NCBI GenBank assembly: GCA_014925825.1
Contig: JACGCK010000100.1
Span: forward strand, 62,001 to 126,000
DNA length: 64,000 bases
Source of the DNA: Pholiota molesta
Taxonomy: Eukaryota; Basidiomycota; Agaricomycetes; Agaricales; Strophariaceae
Reading direction: 5' to 3'
Shown here: in pieces, positions 24,001 to 35,293 of the stretch
How the letters are laid out: the number at the start of each line of letters is the position of its first letter
How positions within the stretch are numbered: position 1 is the first letter of the stretch
Translations under genes and position numbers: made by a program
Notes under the pieces: model-generated
Databases searched by the model: none
What the model saw: only the letters and a program-made list of their open reading frames with translations
Told to the model about the DNA's origin: nothing

Positions 24001-24372
24001 TCACCACCCAAGAACTTATCGCATGACAATGACCAAGGTCAGCTATTCATCGCACGTTGGACATGAATCGACGCCCAACATACCGAAGATACTCGTAATC
24101 AATCCTTGGAGGTTGGTATTGCTATACCTTGGACCCATAACGCGCTTTCCACGAGTAAGCAAACACAACACAGAACGCGGAAAGATACACAGAGACGTAC
24201 GATGAAGTCCTTAGCAGGCAACACTCCCGCGATAACGCCCAAATCATATCCGAAGATGATACTTCCAAGACCTAAGACAACATTCTCAGCAGGAATCGAC
24301 ACATAGTATCGAAGGCTACGCACTGGCAAAGAGGCCACACAACCACGTATAGACCTTGGGTGAAAGATTCAT
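21041..24372 (-). CDS. MFS sugar transporter with about 30 exons
   Basis: Splicing by eye gives a product of about 526 residues that fits the fungal hexose/pentose permease family throughout. Landmarks in order: LGSIIFGYDLGVIAGVL, SNTNLQGLITSIF, IADRFGRR, LAGRFFAGFGVGIVSDLAPI with the following YQAEIAHPSIRGR, LLPESPRWLAEKGRL, VSAIQYYS, VDRTGRRAPLIVGN, GPLSWAYPAEIF, STRTRAKSTA, FIAQVTPRAFQAIGWKYYL, FFPETSGRRLEEMDALFEDA. Twelve membrane segments are expected in the plasma membrane. Start (24372, MNLSPKVYTWLCGLF) and stop (21041) are fixed by family ends. Several exons are tiny: 24005-24014, 22644-22655, 22321-22327, 22248-22256, 22174-22183, 22109-22112 and 21742-21746. The 22.1-22.3 kb group is the least certain. 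The adjacent arabinofuranosidase on the same strand suggests arabinose or related sugars as substrate; that is inference. Confidence 0.85.
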
Positions 24373-25035
24373 GTCGGGCTCGTCCTGCTGGCGTCACGAC
24401 AAATAGGGCAAAACTCCAGGAACCTGAAGAAGTGGGGGTGGTTATCGACAGAACCATCCTTCGATATCCGTTCTTAAGTATGAGGTCTCCGCAACGCGCT
24501 TCGGACCCTCTTCTCAATGCCGGGAACCGACGGACCGCCCCACATTTTCCCCACAGGATCGATCACGGGGCCCCTTTCATCATCCCACGGAACTCCATAT
24601 GTCGTTCCTGGCGACGGTGAATTGGCGGCGAATTCACTTGATTTTTGGGATTCAGGCCCAGGCGGTATAGGAGAGCGAGCTGCCGGGCGTCAAAGATAGG
24701 GTATCAGGCAAATGCAATAACGTAGCTGGTCACTTGATTCCAATTTTGGTTCAGGACTGGTTTTATGAAAAACATGTTAATTATCCATAGGAGGTACCAG
24801 GAGGTACTTTGATAGCAGTCCTACGATAGGAATTGGATAAAAATTGGATAAAAATTGGTTGTGGCCTCGCTGCGCCACAAGTCTAAATTAGCAAATCCGG
24901 TGCATGTCGGAGAATTTTCTAAATAAGACGATATCAGTTTCTACCTGAACGGCGTGAAAATGTTAAAAATACAAACTCGCTAAAAGCTTCTTACGTCCAA
25001 TCAGGCATAATCAGTTCTACACTGTACAGCCTGTT
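24373..25035. other. Intergenic between the transporter and the arabinofuranosidase
   Basis: A minus-strand open frame (about 24478-24690) reads as a Pro/Gly-rich peptide without a start codon in frame. It has no recognised family and may be leader sequence of the transporter or chance. Most of 24700-25035 is AT-rich and contains the presumed transporter promoter. Confidence 0.4.
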
Positions 25036-27676
25036 CTAGTCCGCTAGCTCGAACACGAGAACTGATATAAAAAAAATCAGTTAGCATTCAATTGTTCGCA
25101 AGACCACAAGAATAAAAACGTACTCTGGAACGAATGCCTCTTCAACTCCACCGTCCCAGCAAACCTCTCCCTCCTCGTCACAACCCCCACCTTCTCCTCC
25201 CCAAACCCATTACTCGCCCTCAGATCCTCATGCCACACCTCATGCACCACCACCTCCCCCTTCACTTTCGCCTCCGGACCAAAGCGGACCGGCACGTCAA
25301 AGGCCTCCGTTTCGCTGCGGTTGACAATGGCCAGCCGCACCTCCCTGCCCCCTTGGGCCGTCGTCGCGAGCACGGCGCTGACGTCGACGAACTTGGTCAA
25401 CTTCGCGGCGTCCGGCGTGTGCACGGCCAGATCCTGAATGAATTTGGGCACCGTCGGCCCGGAGTAGACGAGCTCCGGAGATGGGGTGGTGACGTGCACG
25501 GAGAGCGACGCGCCGCGCATGAGGGTCGAGAAGAGTTTGAGGGGGTAGTACGTGGTCTGGGGCGCCGAGGTCGATCAATCTAAAAACTCAACAGCGAGAA
25601 GGAGGGCGAGCGGCGCTTACCTGGCGGAAGAGGCCTGTGGGAGAGGTGATGATCTAGATAGGCCGCATAGATGAGTCGATGCGCCAGTGAGCAATATGCG
25701 CATGGAGTTGGTTTACCGGAGAGATCACATTCACGGATCTACAGCCAACACCATCAGCATGATTCCGACGCATACAAGGGAGCAAAAAAAGACATACTGC
25801 GCGATGCACGCGATTTTCACGATATCCGCTTTACGAACGAAGACGTTCAACCACGAAGCAACAGCTATACTCAAAAGGTCAGCTGAAATCGCGTCAAAAA
25901 TTGAAGGATTCACGGACCCAGAGCATCGGAGAGATCATAGTGTTCTTCAGCCCCTTTCTCTCCGGGCGCTACACAAAAGCAGGCTCAGGACCAACGCATA
26001 CAAACAGTGGGTAACGGGCACATACCACGAACAGGGTCCCTAAGCAAAGCCGTCAGCGACATCAAACAGAATAGAACACCAAGATCCATACCACACGTTC
26101 CACTCATCAAAGCACCTACAACCAAACACATCAACGCTCCGCTCTCACAAAGCGACCGAAAAAAAAAAAAGGGATGGCGTACACCGTCAACTCCTTACTG
26201 AGCCCATGCTCGATCTTCGCCAGGTCGATGAGCGCGCGCGTAATCTCCAGCCCCTTCTCTGCCGCTGCCGCTGTAAACCAACAAATCCAAAATTCAGCAG
26301 AAGAACACGGATGAAGGGAGGATAAGCATAACTCACGCCCCATGACGTTCACCGCATGTTTTCCCTCGCTAACCGTATACACTATGCACCCCAGGTCAGT
26401 ATCTCCACGCTTCGTCCGACAATGGATGGAATGCTCACGGTGCACCGAGTGGAAATCAACGACCGGCGCGAGCTTGCGCAGCGTCACCCTATCCCAGTCG
26501 CTGAACCCCGTCTCTGTCCACAACCAACCAAAAAACCCAATTCATCAGGAGGGGTTCCCGCAGCACACCCGTATACACGTACCTCCGCACGCGATCAGCT
26601 TGATCGACGGGTCGAGGAGCTTCAGCGCCTTCGCCCACTGGTACGCGGCCTTGGCGTAGTCCTGCGCCTCCATCTGGCCGACTGCGAGGACGGGTCAGGG
26701 TCAGTGCGGGTAAAGATATTGGTTGAGGAGCAAGTGTACCTTGCCACGGGCCCCAGACTTCGTTGCCTGCGAGATAGCGATAGAGAGAAAATGGGCGGGT
26801 TAGCAAGGTGGGTTTTTGGTTGGGAGGAGAGGGCGGGCGTTACCGATGGCCCAGTACTGTTTTTGAGGAGGAGTGGAGGTCAGTCAGTGGTCCGGTTGCG
26901 CGGAGGAGGAGGGTGAGGGTACCTTGACGCCGTACGGCTCCTCATGTCCGTTCTTCCTGCGGAGGTTCGCGTAATAGGTGTCCGCGGAGCTAACATGAAT
27001 ATTTACCGAAGTCAGATCGTCGATAATCGATAAGCCAGTAGAGAAAGGGAAAGATATGCACCTGTTGCAATATTCCAGCCACCCGAGCGCGTCTTCCAGC
27101 GTGCCAGTTCCCATGTTTAAGCAGATAAAAGGCTCGGTGCCCAGTTCGCGGCACCATTGGATGAATTCGTCTGTACACGAGATTAGAAACGAATCGATAG
27201 AGAGATAAAGCCACACACCTGTTCCGAATTGGTTGCTCTCTTCCGTGAGCCATGCGAGCTCGGGTCTGCGAGGACGAAGTTCTCGAGGGCCAATGCCATC
27301 TGTTCACGAGCACGTTTTAGTCGAGGCGAAGTAAATCATCCTCGGAACTTCGCGACATACCTTGCCATCGATAGGTACTGACAAAATTTCTGTTCGACAG
27401 GCATCCGTTTGAGCGATGATCGATACATCGGAGGAAACAGAAAACACACCCTCCGGGATACCTCACAAGCGGGATCTGGAGCTCTCTCAGCGCCTCCATC
27501 ACGTCCTTCCTAAACCCCGTCTGCGCATCCGCCAGCCCGTGCGTGTTCTGCGGGTCGTATATCCCGCCGTAGATGCAGCGGCCCATGTGCTCCGTGAAGC
27601 CAGAATAGATGCGGGGGTCGACCTCGTCGATGACGCGCGCGGGGTCGATGTGGATGCTGGGCGATGGAGCGGCCAT
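25036..27676 (-). CDS. Intracellular alpha-L-arabinofuranosidase, GH51
   Basis: About 17 exons give a protein of about 508 residues. It starts MAAPSPSIHIDPARVIDEVD, then YSGFTEHMGRCIYGGIYDP, and [20 protein letters not shown], the classic GH51 entry sequence. The catalytic acid/base is Glu in YWAIGNEVWGPW (residue about 178), split over a 13-nt exon at 26844-26856. The nucleophile is Glu in CFDEWNVW (about 290), and SVNVISPIITSPTGLFRQ closes the barrel. A beta-sandwich domain follows and the last exon encodes ILVFELAD. It releases terminal L-arabinofuranose from arabinoxylan- and arabinan-derived oligomers. No signal peptide is present, so it should act on imported oligosaccharides. The next gene downstream on the same strand is the MFS transporter, a sensible functional partner. 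All junctions inspected are GT-AG. Confidence 0.92.
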
Positions 27677-28512
27677 GGTTGCGTTCCGGTGGGGGGGTCG
27701 TTTGTGTTTGTGGTCGGGTGGAGAATAGAGGAAGTGCGGTGCGGTTGGGTGTGCGATCGGTCGTGGGTTGAAGTCCTGGCGCAGTTGCAGTGACTATCGA
27801 GAGACGGTCCGGGAGGAATGGAGGCGGTCCGAAGGGGCATCGTATCCGCTCGCAGGGGGTCGTCCCATGACCGCTACTACTCCTAGGTCAATCAGGGTCA
27901 ATTGCAGAAGATTTTCGCGATGGCGCAATTAAGGAGGACACGAATTGGAAATCCTGATAGGAAAAATTCATTAGGATATAGACACGAATGAAAACCGTGG
28001 GTGCACACTAACCGTCAGTCAACGGCACTTGAGTTGACTGTGTAGGTAAACCAAGCCCAAAATGATGCATATTTAGAGCGGCATTGATTGAAGCTGATTT
28101 AAGTTGGTGCAGTACAGAGAAAGAAAGAGTAGTTCCAGAGATTCTACATCCGAGTTCGTGTTGGGCCAGCGGGGCGCGTCGCCTGTGATCTTACGAAGGC
28201 AAGATTGAAGAGAATGAACCGTGACACTGTCACCCGTGACCTTGCCCAAGTTTACGCGCTCGCGTGACCATTGGACCACTGACAGTATCATTTCTTTCGA
28301 ATTGCTCCGTAAACTGTCAATGTGTCCGTAAAACTTAGATATATCTCTTTCGGGCGGATGCAGGCGCATGCGACATACAAAGAAAGGGTAACGAGCACGC
28401 CTACAAAATTAGGCAGCGGTGAAAGAATGCGAGACGCGCCGCTGTGGTCTGCCACTGCCAGGCGGGGGAGGAAGCGCGTGGCAGATCCCGACAAGTTGGT
28501 AAACTCAGTTGT
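27677..28512. other. Upstream region of the GH51 gene
   Basis: This should contain the arabinofuranosidase promoter. I find no clear TATA box close to the start and no gene. Short frames at 27416-27840 are shadows of the GH51 first exon. Confidence 0.4.
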
Positions 28513-28670
28513 TTACGCTGACCCACATGAGACTCGCGCTACCAGACGCTACCAAACGCTACCAAGCGCTAGCACCCCCACGGTAATACCACGCTACCTC
28601 CACGCCAGTTCACGCTCGTTTAAGCGAACATACATCTGTCCACGCTAGCACACGCTCACTCACGCTAGTG
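28513..28670. repeat. TAGCGTG minisatellite cluster 1 (CACGCTA orientation)
   Basis: About ten spaced copies of ACGCTA or CACGCTAG/C lie in roughly 160 bases, separated by 3-15 unrelated bases. This is the same core as in the clusters at 34.5, 34.7, 35.3 and 36.2 kb, but here on the opposite strand. Confidence 0.7.
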
Positions 28671-29886
28671 CATTAAAATTACCCGCTTGTCGACGCTCGA
28701 AGTGTATATATCTATAAATCAAGCGCCCAATGAGAAATAAATAGCATGAGGGCGCACCTGCGGATAATCGGAACGGATTTGTTGCTTGCTGAGCATGTAC
28801 TGCTCGCATTAACGAGAGTATGAATTTTTTGAATTTACACTATGTCATAGTCAAATGGTATGTCGTTGACTCGCAGGCTTCAGAGTGGCCTAGTGGTATC
28901 ATCAGAAAGGTACTGTAACTTTTTCCAGCGTCCACAAATTCTAAATATAGCAGCCGCTATTATGATAGCGAGCGCGAACGTTTAAAACGTAGCAGATAAA
29001 GGATGGAATCAAGTACCATAAGCAGGGACGCACTTAAGTCTGTTTGAGAGCTCTTGTTAACACATACAATATAGCGCTTGTCGCATGTATAACGACGCAG
29101 CAGTTGCGGTGGAATACAGGGGTGATCTAAATACACACTAGGCGCCCAGAGTACTTCACGTATATCTGAATTTCCCGACTGGGCGGAATCATAAACATAA
29201 GATATTTTGGTTTGATTCAGCATTTGCACCTGCAGATACAGATACTTAGTCCCAAACATTCTCATGGGAAGTGTAGCAGGTGCAGAAATCTAACATTTCC
29301 GTTTGACATCCAGAGTGGATTGGTGGCGATGCTTTTCCACGTGTATATTGGAGGAAGACGAGATTCAGAGCCATGGAGGTTGCCATAAATGAATGAAGAA
29401 TGGTATAAGAAATGGAGTCCCTTGGCTTTACTCGTGTTCCATGCAGGCTATTTACTTACGACTTGGGCTTCCTTGTACGGTAGATTGACAGTCCAATACA
29501 ATACATACACAATTACGCCTGACCACACATTGTTTTATGCACCTTGCGGTAGAATGGACTCAACAACATCATTCGCACTATTCCTACCATATTTAGATTT
29601 ACTTAAGTACGGTGTAGGTTGGTTTGTATTAAATTAAAAACTCCGTTTCTTCCTGTACAAATCCTTGCTGGTGTCTTCGTTTTAAGAATGGTAGTTTCAC
29701 AAGTTGAGCCCATTTGGCGCGTCGCAAAATGAATGCAAAATATCGTTGGGTCAGTCATAATGTGTTTGGATTGCAACGGTACATTTTGACCAACATACTT
29801 CACAAGAAACAAACATGCATCGGAACCGCCAAAGTGCATTTGTACTGCTACTATAAAGTTAGCAAACGTGCTTAATGTTAGAGCGC
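28671..29886. other. Intergenic, nothing assignable
   Basis: AT-rich. A short stretch near 29330-29380 (GTGTATATTGGAGGAAGACGAG) resembles 30783-30806, hinting at an old duplication. No intact gene is visible. A perfect tRNA A-box-like string at 28886-28896 has no matching B box. Confidence 0.35.
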
Positions 29887-29894
29887 TATAAAAG
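29887..29894 (+). promoter_or_regulatory. TATA box for a small secreted protein gene
   Basis: TATAAAAG lies 74 bases before the ATG at 29968, in an ideal arrangement for a strongly expressed fungal gene. Confidence 0.6.
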
Positions 29895-29967
29895 CCTACG
29901 CATATGGGTCTGGTGCCGAAGAGTTCACCACTCAACCAACTTCTGCTCATAGTCTTCGTCCTCCATC

Positions 29968-30177
29968 ATGAAGAATATTTTCATTGCCTGCGTACTTGCG
30001 TTTCCGCTCCTCTTGGCCTCTGCGGCGCCATTGGACACCCCTGAATCGTCGTGTGCGGCTGCAGACAACTATCTCGCTGAAACCGACGCGGATTCGGCAC
30101 CAACGCCAGCGGAACTACTGGCCTACAGGTGTTCTTGCAGTGGGTCATCAAGAATGACTCATCGTCACAATTTCTAA
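29968..30177 (+). CDS. Putative small secreted protein (C-terminus uncertain)
   Basis: The frame opens with MKNIFIACVLAFPLLLASAA, a textbook signal peptide with likely cleavage after SAA or SAAP. An acidic Ala/Pro/Thr-rich segment with two Cys follows. A good TATA box lies 74 bases upstream. After codon AYR the sequence GTGTTC...TAATAG or ...TTTTAG looks like an intron. The true C-terminus may therefore continue past 30190 with a basic RRK-type stretch, which would be compatible with Kex2-like processing. I do not recognise a family. The listed end is the unspliced stop. Confidence 0.45.
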   Translation: MKNIFIACVLAFPLLLASAAPLDTPESSCAAADNYLAETDADSAPTPAELLAYRCSCSGSSRMTHRHNF

Positions 30178-30982
30178 TAGGTTATATTTTAGGAGGAAGA
30201 CGATACCAAGATATCGGCGCTGTGAAGTAGTAAGTTCTGCGTTGATTGGCAATGTAATACCCACTAAATTGTATAACCAGCTCTCCCGCCCACTTCTCGA
30301 ATTTCGAAGGGATTCGTTTTTCCAGGTGCCCTGGGAACACGGGATTGACAAGATGGAAGCTCAGCAATTTGGACCGCGCAGTCTATCGTGGATCGTATGT
30401 GACATTATCCTAATTTCCTCCAACTGTCAGGAGGTTGATTTATTAACACTGTACAGACGCTTCTGCGGGTGCATAACTCATCAGGGCGCTCGAGGAAACG
30501 GATTTAAAGCTTGCTGAGTATGTACTTCCACCGCATTCTAGGCGGATACTTATTATGAATTTGTTGATCCAAGATGTATCCCAGTTGAGTTGCAGACCAG
30601 CTTGCTCTTTCGGTCTTCCGAACAGAGGATTGCTGTAGCCACTTCCATCGGGTGCCGTCGTTTAATTTGTAACTACTCGAAGTACCGAGGAGATTGACAT
30701 TCTTTGATATTGTTCTGAGCCCGGCATAGGTAACAATATCCTTATGTCGAGTGAGGACAGATGCGGCTGTTTGGGTCACCTGTGTATTTGGAGAAGATGA
30801 GGTTCAAAGTGGTATGAGAGTGATCGACGTAGCTCTTTGAAGGATCGGACAAATGAATGCATTGTCTAAGTTTTAACTCGCGAACGCGCCCAAATAATCG
30901 AAAAACATATATTCCAATTTGAATCTTACTACGACACCATTTTTACTCGGATATACAATCAAGCTCTAGACATCAGAACATT
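30178..30982. other. Intergenic with possible remnants
   Basis: A minus-strand frame (30504-30779) reads like coding sequence (TAASVLTRHKD, YAGLRTISKNVNLLGTSSS) but has no start, family or partner exons that I can establish. It may be a decayed gene. Confidence 0.35.
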
Positions 30983-32086
30983 TCACAGACATTGGCTGTA
31001 CTACAGGCGAAATTAAATTTGAGCGCAATGTCGAGGGGAAAAATGTATGAATGACTTACGTAGGCATTGGCAGCCTGACAGGTGTACGGTGAAGTACATA
31101 CTGTCGAAGACACTTGATTGATAGAGTATGGGAAAGAGTCAATTAAGCGTCACTTACCAGTGGGTCCAGTCCAGCCAACTCCGCCGCATTGTCCCCAGTG
31201 AGCGGCACTTCCACCAGTCGCTGGTGGGGTGCTGGTGGGAGGCGTGGTTGTGGTGCCACCTGGGGATGAGACAGTGGTGCCGGTACCGGTACCGCTCATA
31301 GCTGCGTTAAGTTTGTTCTTAACGAAAGTAAGCGCAACGGCGCCGTACTCGACGGCATAACCTTGATGAGTATTGGCGTCATTCCCGTTGCAGCAGTAAG
31401 GATCGGCAGCGTCGCAGTACGATTGGATGTTGCTGGCATATGGGCATTGAAAGCCGGTGGGTCGGGGCGCGAACTATTGGATGTTAGAATTTTTGGGTAA
31501 GATCGATATCAATGATTGCACTTACACCGGAGGCTTGGCAGGTTCCGACGTTGTAAGAGAGACCCGGGATGTGGCGAGGGTCACCCATAAAGATAGCAGC
31601 AGCAATCTTCTTTTGCGCAGCCGCGGAGATGGGGATTGCAGTGTTCGTGAGGCCCTCGTTGGTGTCTCCGCCACCACAGTATGCGTCATCCATAATTTGA
31701 CCACCCTAACCGTAGATTCAGTAATTTGTTGACAATCACGGAAGCGAGAATTGTACCTGAGAATATCCAACAAGGACAAGCCAAGTGTTGGGACAATTGG
31801 TGTTGAAGGAATTTACTGCAGTTGCGACGGCGGCGACACCCTGGACGGCGGAGCTGGCATAGCTCACGTCGCCGCATGACGCTTGTCCACCACATGCTGG
31901 GTAGTTGATGGCTTCCATAGTAGCACCGGGATAGGCACTGACGATGGATTGAACGACGGATTGCGAAGTTCCGTAGCCAGGAGGCGCCGTGGTCTCGCGA
32001 GCTCCAAAGACGTGCACCGACGGGCAACTCTGCGCGGCTGCCAAAGTAGCGCCGAGAAGAAGAATGGAAGCTGCGCGAATGCCCAT
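30983..32086 (-). CDS. Secreted acetylxylan esterase, CE5, with C-terminal CBM1
   Basis: Five exons; about 300 residues. The start MGIRAASILLLGATLAAAQ is a signal peptide; an in-frame ATG at 32101 adds five residues. The CE5/cutinase fold is clear: CPSVHVFGARETTAPPGYG, then the nucleophile elbow GYSQGGQI with catalytic Ser. The remaining triad residues lie in YCDAADPYC (Asp) and THQGYAVEYG (His). A Thr/Pro/Gly linker leads to a CBM1: HWGQCGGVGWTGPTVC, then YTCQAANAYYSQCL ending at the stop. CBM1 binds crystalline cellulose; CE5 enzymes remove acetyl groups from xylan. Introns interrupt after GYSQ, after CQASG, within the CBM1 after GPT, and before the final YSQCL. It acts extracellularly and complements the intracellular GH51 enzyme nearby. 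Confidence 0.93.
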
Positions 32087-32154
32087 AGTAGTAGTGAACA
32101 AGGTAGAGAAACTTGACGTACGACTGTGCAGAGTTTGAGTTGAGTTCGAGGTGA

Positions 32155-32162
32155 CTTTTATA
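32155..32162 (-). promoter_or_regulatory. TATA box for the CE5 esterase
   Basis: TATAAAAG on the minus strand lies 54 bases upstream of the outer ATG (32101) and 69 bases upstream of the preferred ATG (32086), a near-ideal spacing. Confidence 0.65.
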
Positions 32163-32879
32163 CATTATCGTGATGCTGGATCGATGTTGGATGAATCCCG
32201 GGCGACCAAAGAAAGTAGTGATCTGCTCCAATGGAGCGTCCAATAGATGCAAAACCTGATGATCAATACTAAGGATGAACATCGGCATCATACGTATAGT
32301 TTTCATGCATCTACGCAAATGCACGATGCTTTTGGGCTTCAAGATTTCAGTATAGTGATACAAAGGTTACATAACAAAAACGCCACGTGGCAATGTGGAT
32401 TGAACGGAACATCGAACAACGATTATCTTAACGAGGTTCGCCGCATGTTGTTGGGCACTCTTTGCCTCCCTCATACACTGGGACAGGTAGCGAGCAACTG
32501 GTCAGCATAATGTGACAAACAAAAACCGAAGTTTCCGCGATTCCGCCGAACCGTGCTTTTCAGGCAGTAGACAAAAGTGGACTCCAAGTGGCATGTTGAC
32601 GTCAATTTCTCGCCGAAGCAAGCAATAGAAAACAAAAACAGGTGTCTAGATTTATTTGTGGCAGGTGAAAAAGCAAGCTGGCTGTGGTGAACCCTACCAT
32701 ACGAGACTGTGCGCCCAGCAATCCTTTTGGGCGCTTGTTGGGCGCTTACACAACAAAGAGAATATCGATTATCAACGCTGTCTGGAGGTTGGAGCAAGCT
32801 AGAGGGACATATTCATTGCTGTAGATTACACGGTTTCAATTGCTTTATTTTTCTTATTTTCACGGGTGCTGGGAAACTG
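32163..32879. other. Intergenic, upstream of the CE5 gene
   Basis: Nothing beyond the presumed upstream regulatory DNA of the esterase is recognisable. Confidence 0.4.
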
Positions 32880-33060
32880 GGCAAATTAAGCCCTTCGCCT
32901 TGTTAGGCTCTGCCTCTGGTGTAGATGCGCTGGCGGGTACGCTTAAGGCTGCGAAGCCGCTAAAGACCATCGCTGGCAAACGGCATAGTATCAGAGTCTT
33001 CTATACCAATTCTTTCACCCCACTATCGTAAGAGACAGTTGCCGTCGTCGATGGCAGTGG
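32880..33060 (+). pseudogene. Fragment of the secreted-protein family seen at 46-47 kb
   Basis: The frame reads FALLGSASGVDALAGTLKAA and then PLKTIAGKRHSI, nearly the same as LLGSASGADALAGTPAKALK and TVAGKQYSI in the pseudogene at 45960-47154 (opposite strand). It is only about 60 codons long, ends in a stop, and has no flanking exons. It is a relic of one module of that family. Confidence 0.7.
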
Positions 33061-34479
33061 GATAGTCAAATAGTCGCGACCGTTCTCTTAGGTCCAGTGA
33101 TCTGAAGCTGACGGCAAAAGGAGATAATCTGCTGAGCTTTCGTGGACGCGCAATCCCTGCGTGGCCGTTCTTGGAGGACATTTCCGTCTTCCGCTTTGTG
33201 CACTTGAACACTGCACTACGCCCCCTTTATCCCATTTATCTAATCTAGTCACTTCCTAATAATGATACGTACCTTCATTAGTTCTTGTACAGATCTTGTT
33301 TACCGAGATCTTCCGCAGTGATACATGTGCTCTTAGGACGTAGACGCGTTAACCCCAAATCTTGGCTTTTTTCATCTTCCTTTCCACGTTGCTTTTGATC
33401 ATGAGCACCAACTTGTTTCGAAAAAAAGATCTCGAAACATATCATCAGCCCGCATGTATAATATTGAGAAGGCACCGAGAACCTACTTAACTATGGCGCC
33501 CGGCTAGTATCCGTGACAATTGACCCCTCCCACGTTTAAATCCAATGCTTGAATCCCTCGAATATCGACCACGCGACAATTTAAAAATATATGCTTCTTT
33601 TGCCCCTGTGTACGGCAAGAGAGATGCATCGTATAAGTTTTGTACATGCTATCCATTCAACTATCTACATCTACATACGAAGCCAGGTGTTGAGTATTTG
33701 CAAAGTTCAATTTGAGATCTCATAATAGCTTGCGCTGCCCTTCATTCCATCTTTCTGCTGTACGAGGGGGAAAAAGTCATCCCGGTCCCGAAAAGCCATG
33801 TGGTCGAGGACAGTATAAAACCGGGCCTAGTCGGTGACGTCTCTCATTTTTAGACCTCAAAACATGTTGTCGTCGGTCAATGCTATTTTTCCGAAAGGCT
33901 TCCCCATCGGCCGTGTCCTCCTTGGATATAGAGCGGCGTAGTCCTGTACGAGATTGACCATCTTAACCATTTCCTACCACGTCGTCAATATGTCATCTAA
34001 AGCGAGGACGCCAGGTTGTAAAAGCTGGCACGTTTCTGATTTTCAGATGTGCGTCTTATATATATAAACCTAATTTCTGGTTCAAAAATCTCCGTCGACT
34101 TTGGTTGCAGCAGATCAAGCTAACAAAAAAATTGTGTATGCCATAAGCGACCGTAGACATTCTTCGGACCTCCCAGAAGTTGTGGCATCCGATTATCTTC
34201 CTCACGAAAAGTCCGCAAGCCATACATACTGGATCGCCTCGTTATGTGACATCCATCAAATCAAATGTCCATTATTCGAGGTATATTACGGATTTCACGA
34301 ATAACGACGACTGAAGTGACTCACTTCCTGACTGGGTAGGCTATTCCAAAGGTGCGGGCATGGACAATATTGTTGTAGCAGGCTAATAAGTACAAGATGA
34401 TTCTATATCGACAACCTTTTTCACAACCCAAAGTCGCGTGGATGGACCAACGTTCGATCCCAGGGGGCACCATTATTTT
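33061..34479. other. Intergenic with an orphan core promoter
   Basis: TATAAAA at 33814-33820 precedes an ATG at 33864 in a good context (CAAAACATG), but the following frame stops after 25 codons (MLSSVNAIFPKGFPIGRVLL...). It may mark the 5' end of a gene whose body has decayed. No other feature is seen. Confidence 0.35.
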
Positions 34480-34562
34480 AGCGTGGGTGAGCGTGACGTA
34501 GCGTGGACGAGCGTGCGCTAGCGTGCGTTAGCGTGAGTCCTAGCGTGCGTTAGCGTGACGTC
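34480..34562. repeat. TAGCGTG minisatellite cluster 2
   Basis: Eight AGCGTG or TAGCGTG cores in about 80 bases, with spacers of 2-6 bases. The orientation is opposite to cluster 1. Confidence 0.75.
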
Positions 34563-34721
34563 GTAAACGCCTTTGCGGCCGTTCCGCGTCATCCAAGACT
34601 TCCCCAGCCACCAGAACCGGCGTAGGCGTGTCTTAGGCATGCCTGGTTGTATTACGAAACATAAAATAACATTAAACCATATAATTGAAGGTCATTGAAA
34701 CCTTGTGACGACTGTGTGTAA
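34563..34721. other. Spacer between minisatellite clusters
   Basis: Non-coding; includes GC-rich and AT-rich stretches without a recognisable feature. Confidence 0.4.
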
Positions 34722-34780
34722 GCGTGGACCAGCGTGCCGCTAGCGTGCGCTTGCGTGAGTCCAGCGCGCGCTAGTGCGCT
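34722..34780. repeat. TAGCGTG minisatellite cluster 3
   Basis: A short group of AGCGTG/TAGCGTG cores (GCGTGGACCAGCGTG, CTAGCGTGCGCTTGCGTG), in the same orientation as cluster 2, which lies 160 bases upstream. Confidence 0.65.
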
Positions 34781-35293
34781 GTCCTAAATCAGTTCTGAGG
34801 CTGATCAGCACCATGACTTATCCACAGTTTCCGTTGCCACCGGAGCTGAGTCAAGAAAGTCTCAACTCCGAGTCATGGTCGAACACAAGTCCATTTTGTT
34901 GTGTTTGTCATAAATTAAAAAATTGAAAAAAATGGATATACAAGAAGGAATATACTACATGCGCGGCAATGAGAGAATAGGTCTGGGTTGTCGAGCTCGT
35001 GCTCGCCATCAGCTTCTATCTCTTTGTCTTTGCGGCGAGTGAGAAGAGCGGGAATGTGTGGTGCCCTGGCATTGTCTTTACGGGCGCTTAAAGCATCTGA
35101 TGCATTCCCGGATTTATCCTTCGTGCTCACGAATGCGCTAGCGATTTCTTCTTGCGAGGACATATTGCTATTTGTGTGATCTTCACTGAGAAATCATCCG
35201 CTAAGATCCCAGGTTTGTAGAACGAATTACTCTGATTTATTTGTCTTAGGTGCTCATAAGCATGGATAAGTCTGTTAAATTTATATATATGCT
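34781..35293. other. Spacer with one minus-strand short frame
   Basis: A frame of 82 codons (34915-35163, minus) begins MSSQEEIASAFVSTKDKSG and ends in a hydrophobic tail. It has no known domain; it could be a small gene or chance. Confidence 0.3.

Noticed and set aside
28886..28896. tRNA A-box-like TGGCCTAGTGG
   Set aside because: No B box (GGTTCGANTCC) follows within 100 bases and no cloverleaf forms; at most a relic.
28780..30830. Suspected duplicated gene remnants at 28.8-29.4 and 30.5-30.8 kb
   Set aside because: Only short strings match (for example around 29340 and 30785); similarity is too weak to claim homology by eye.
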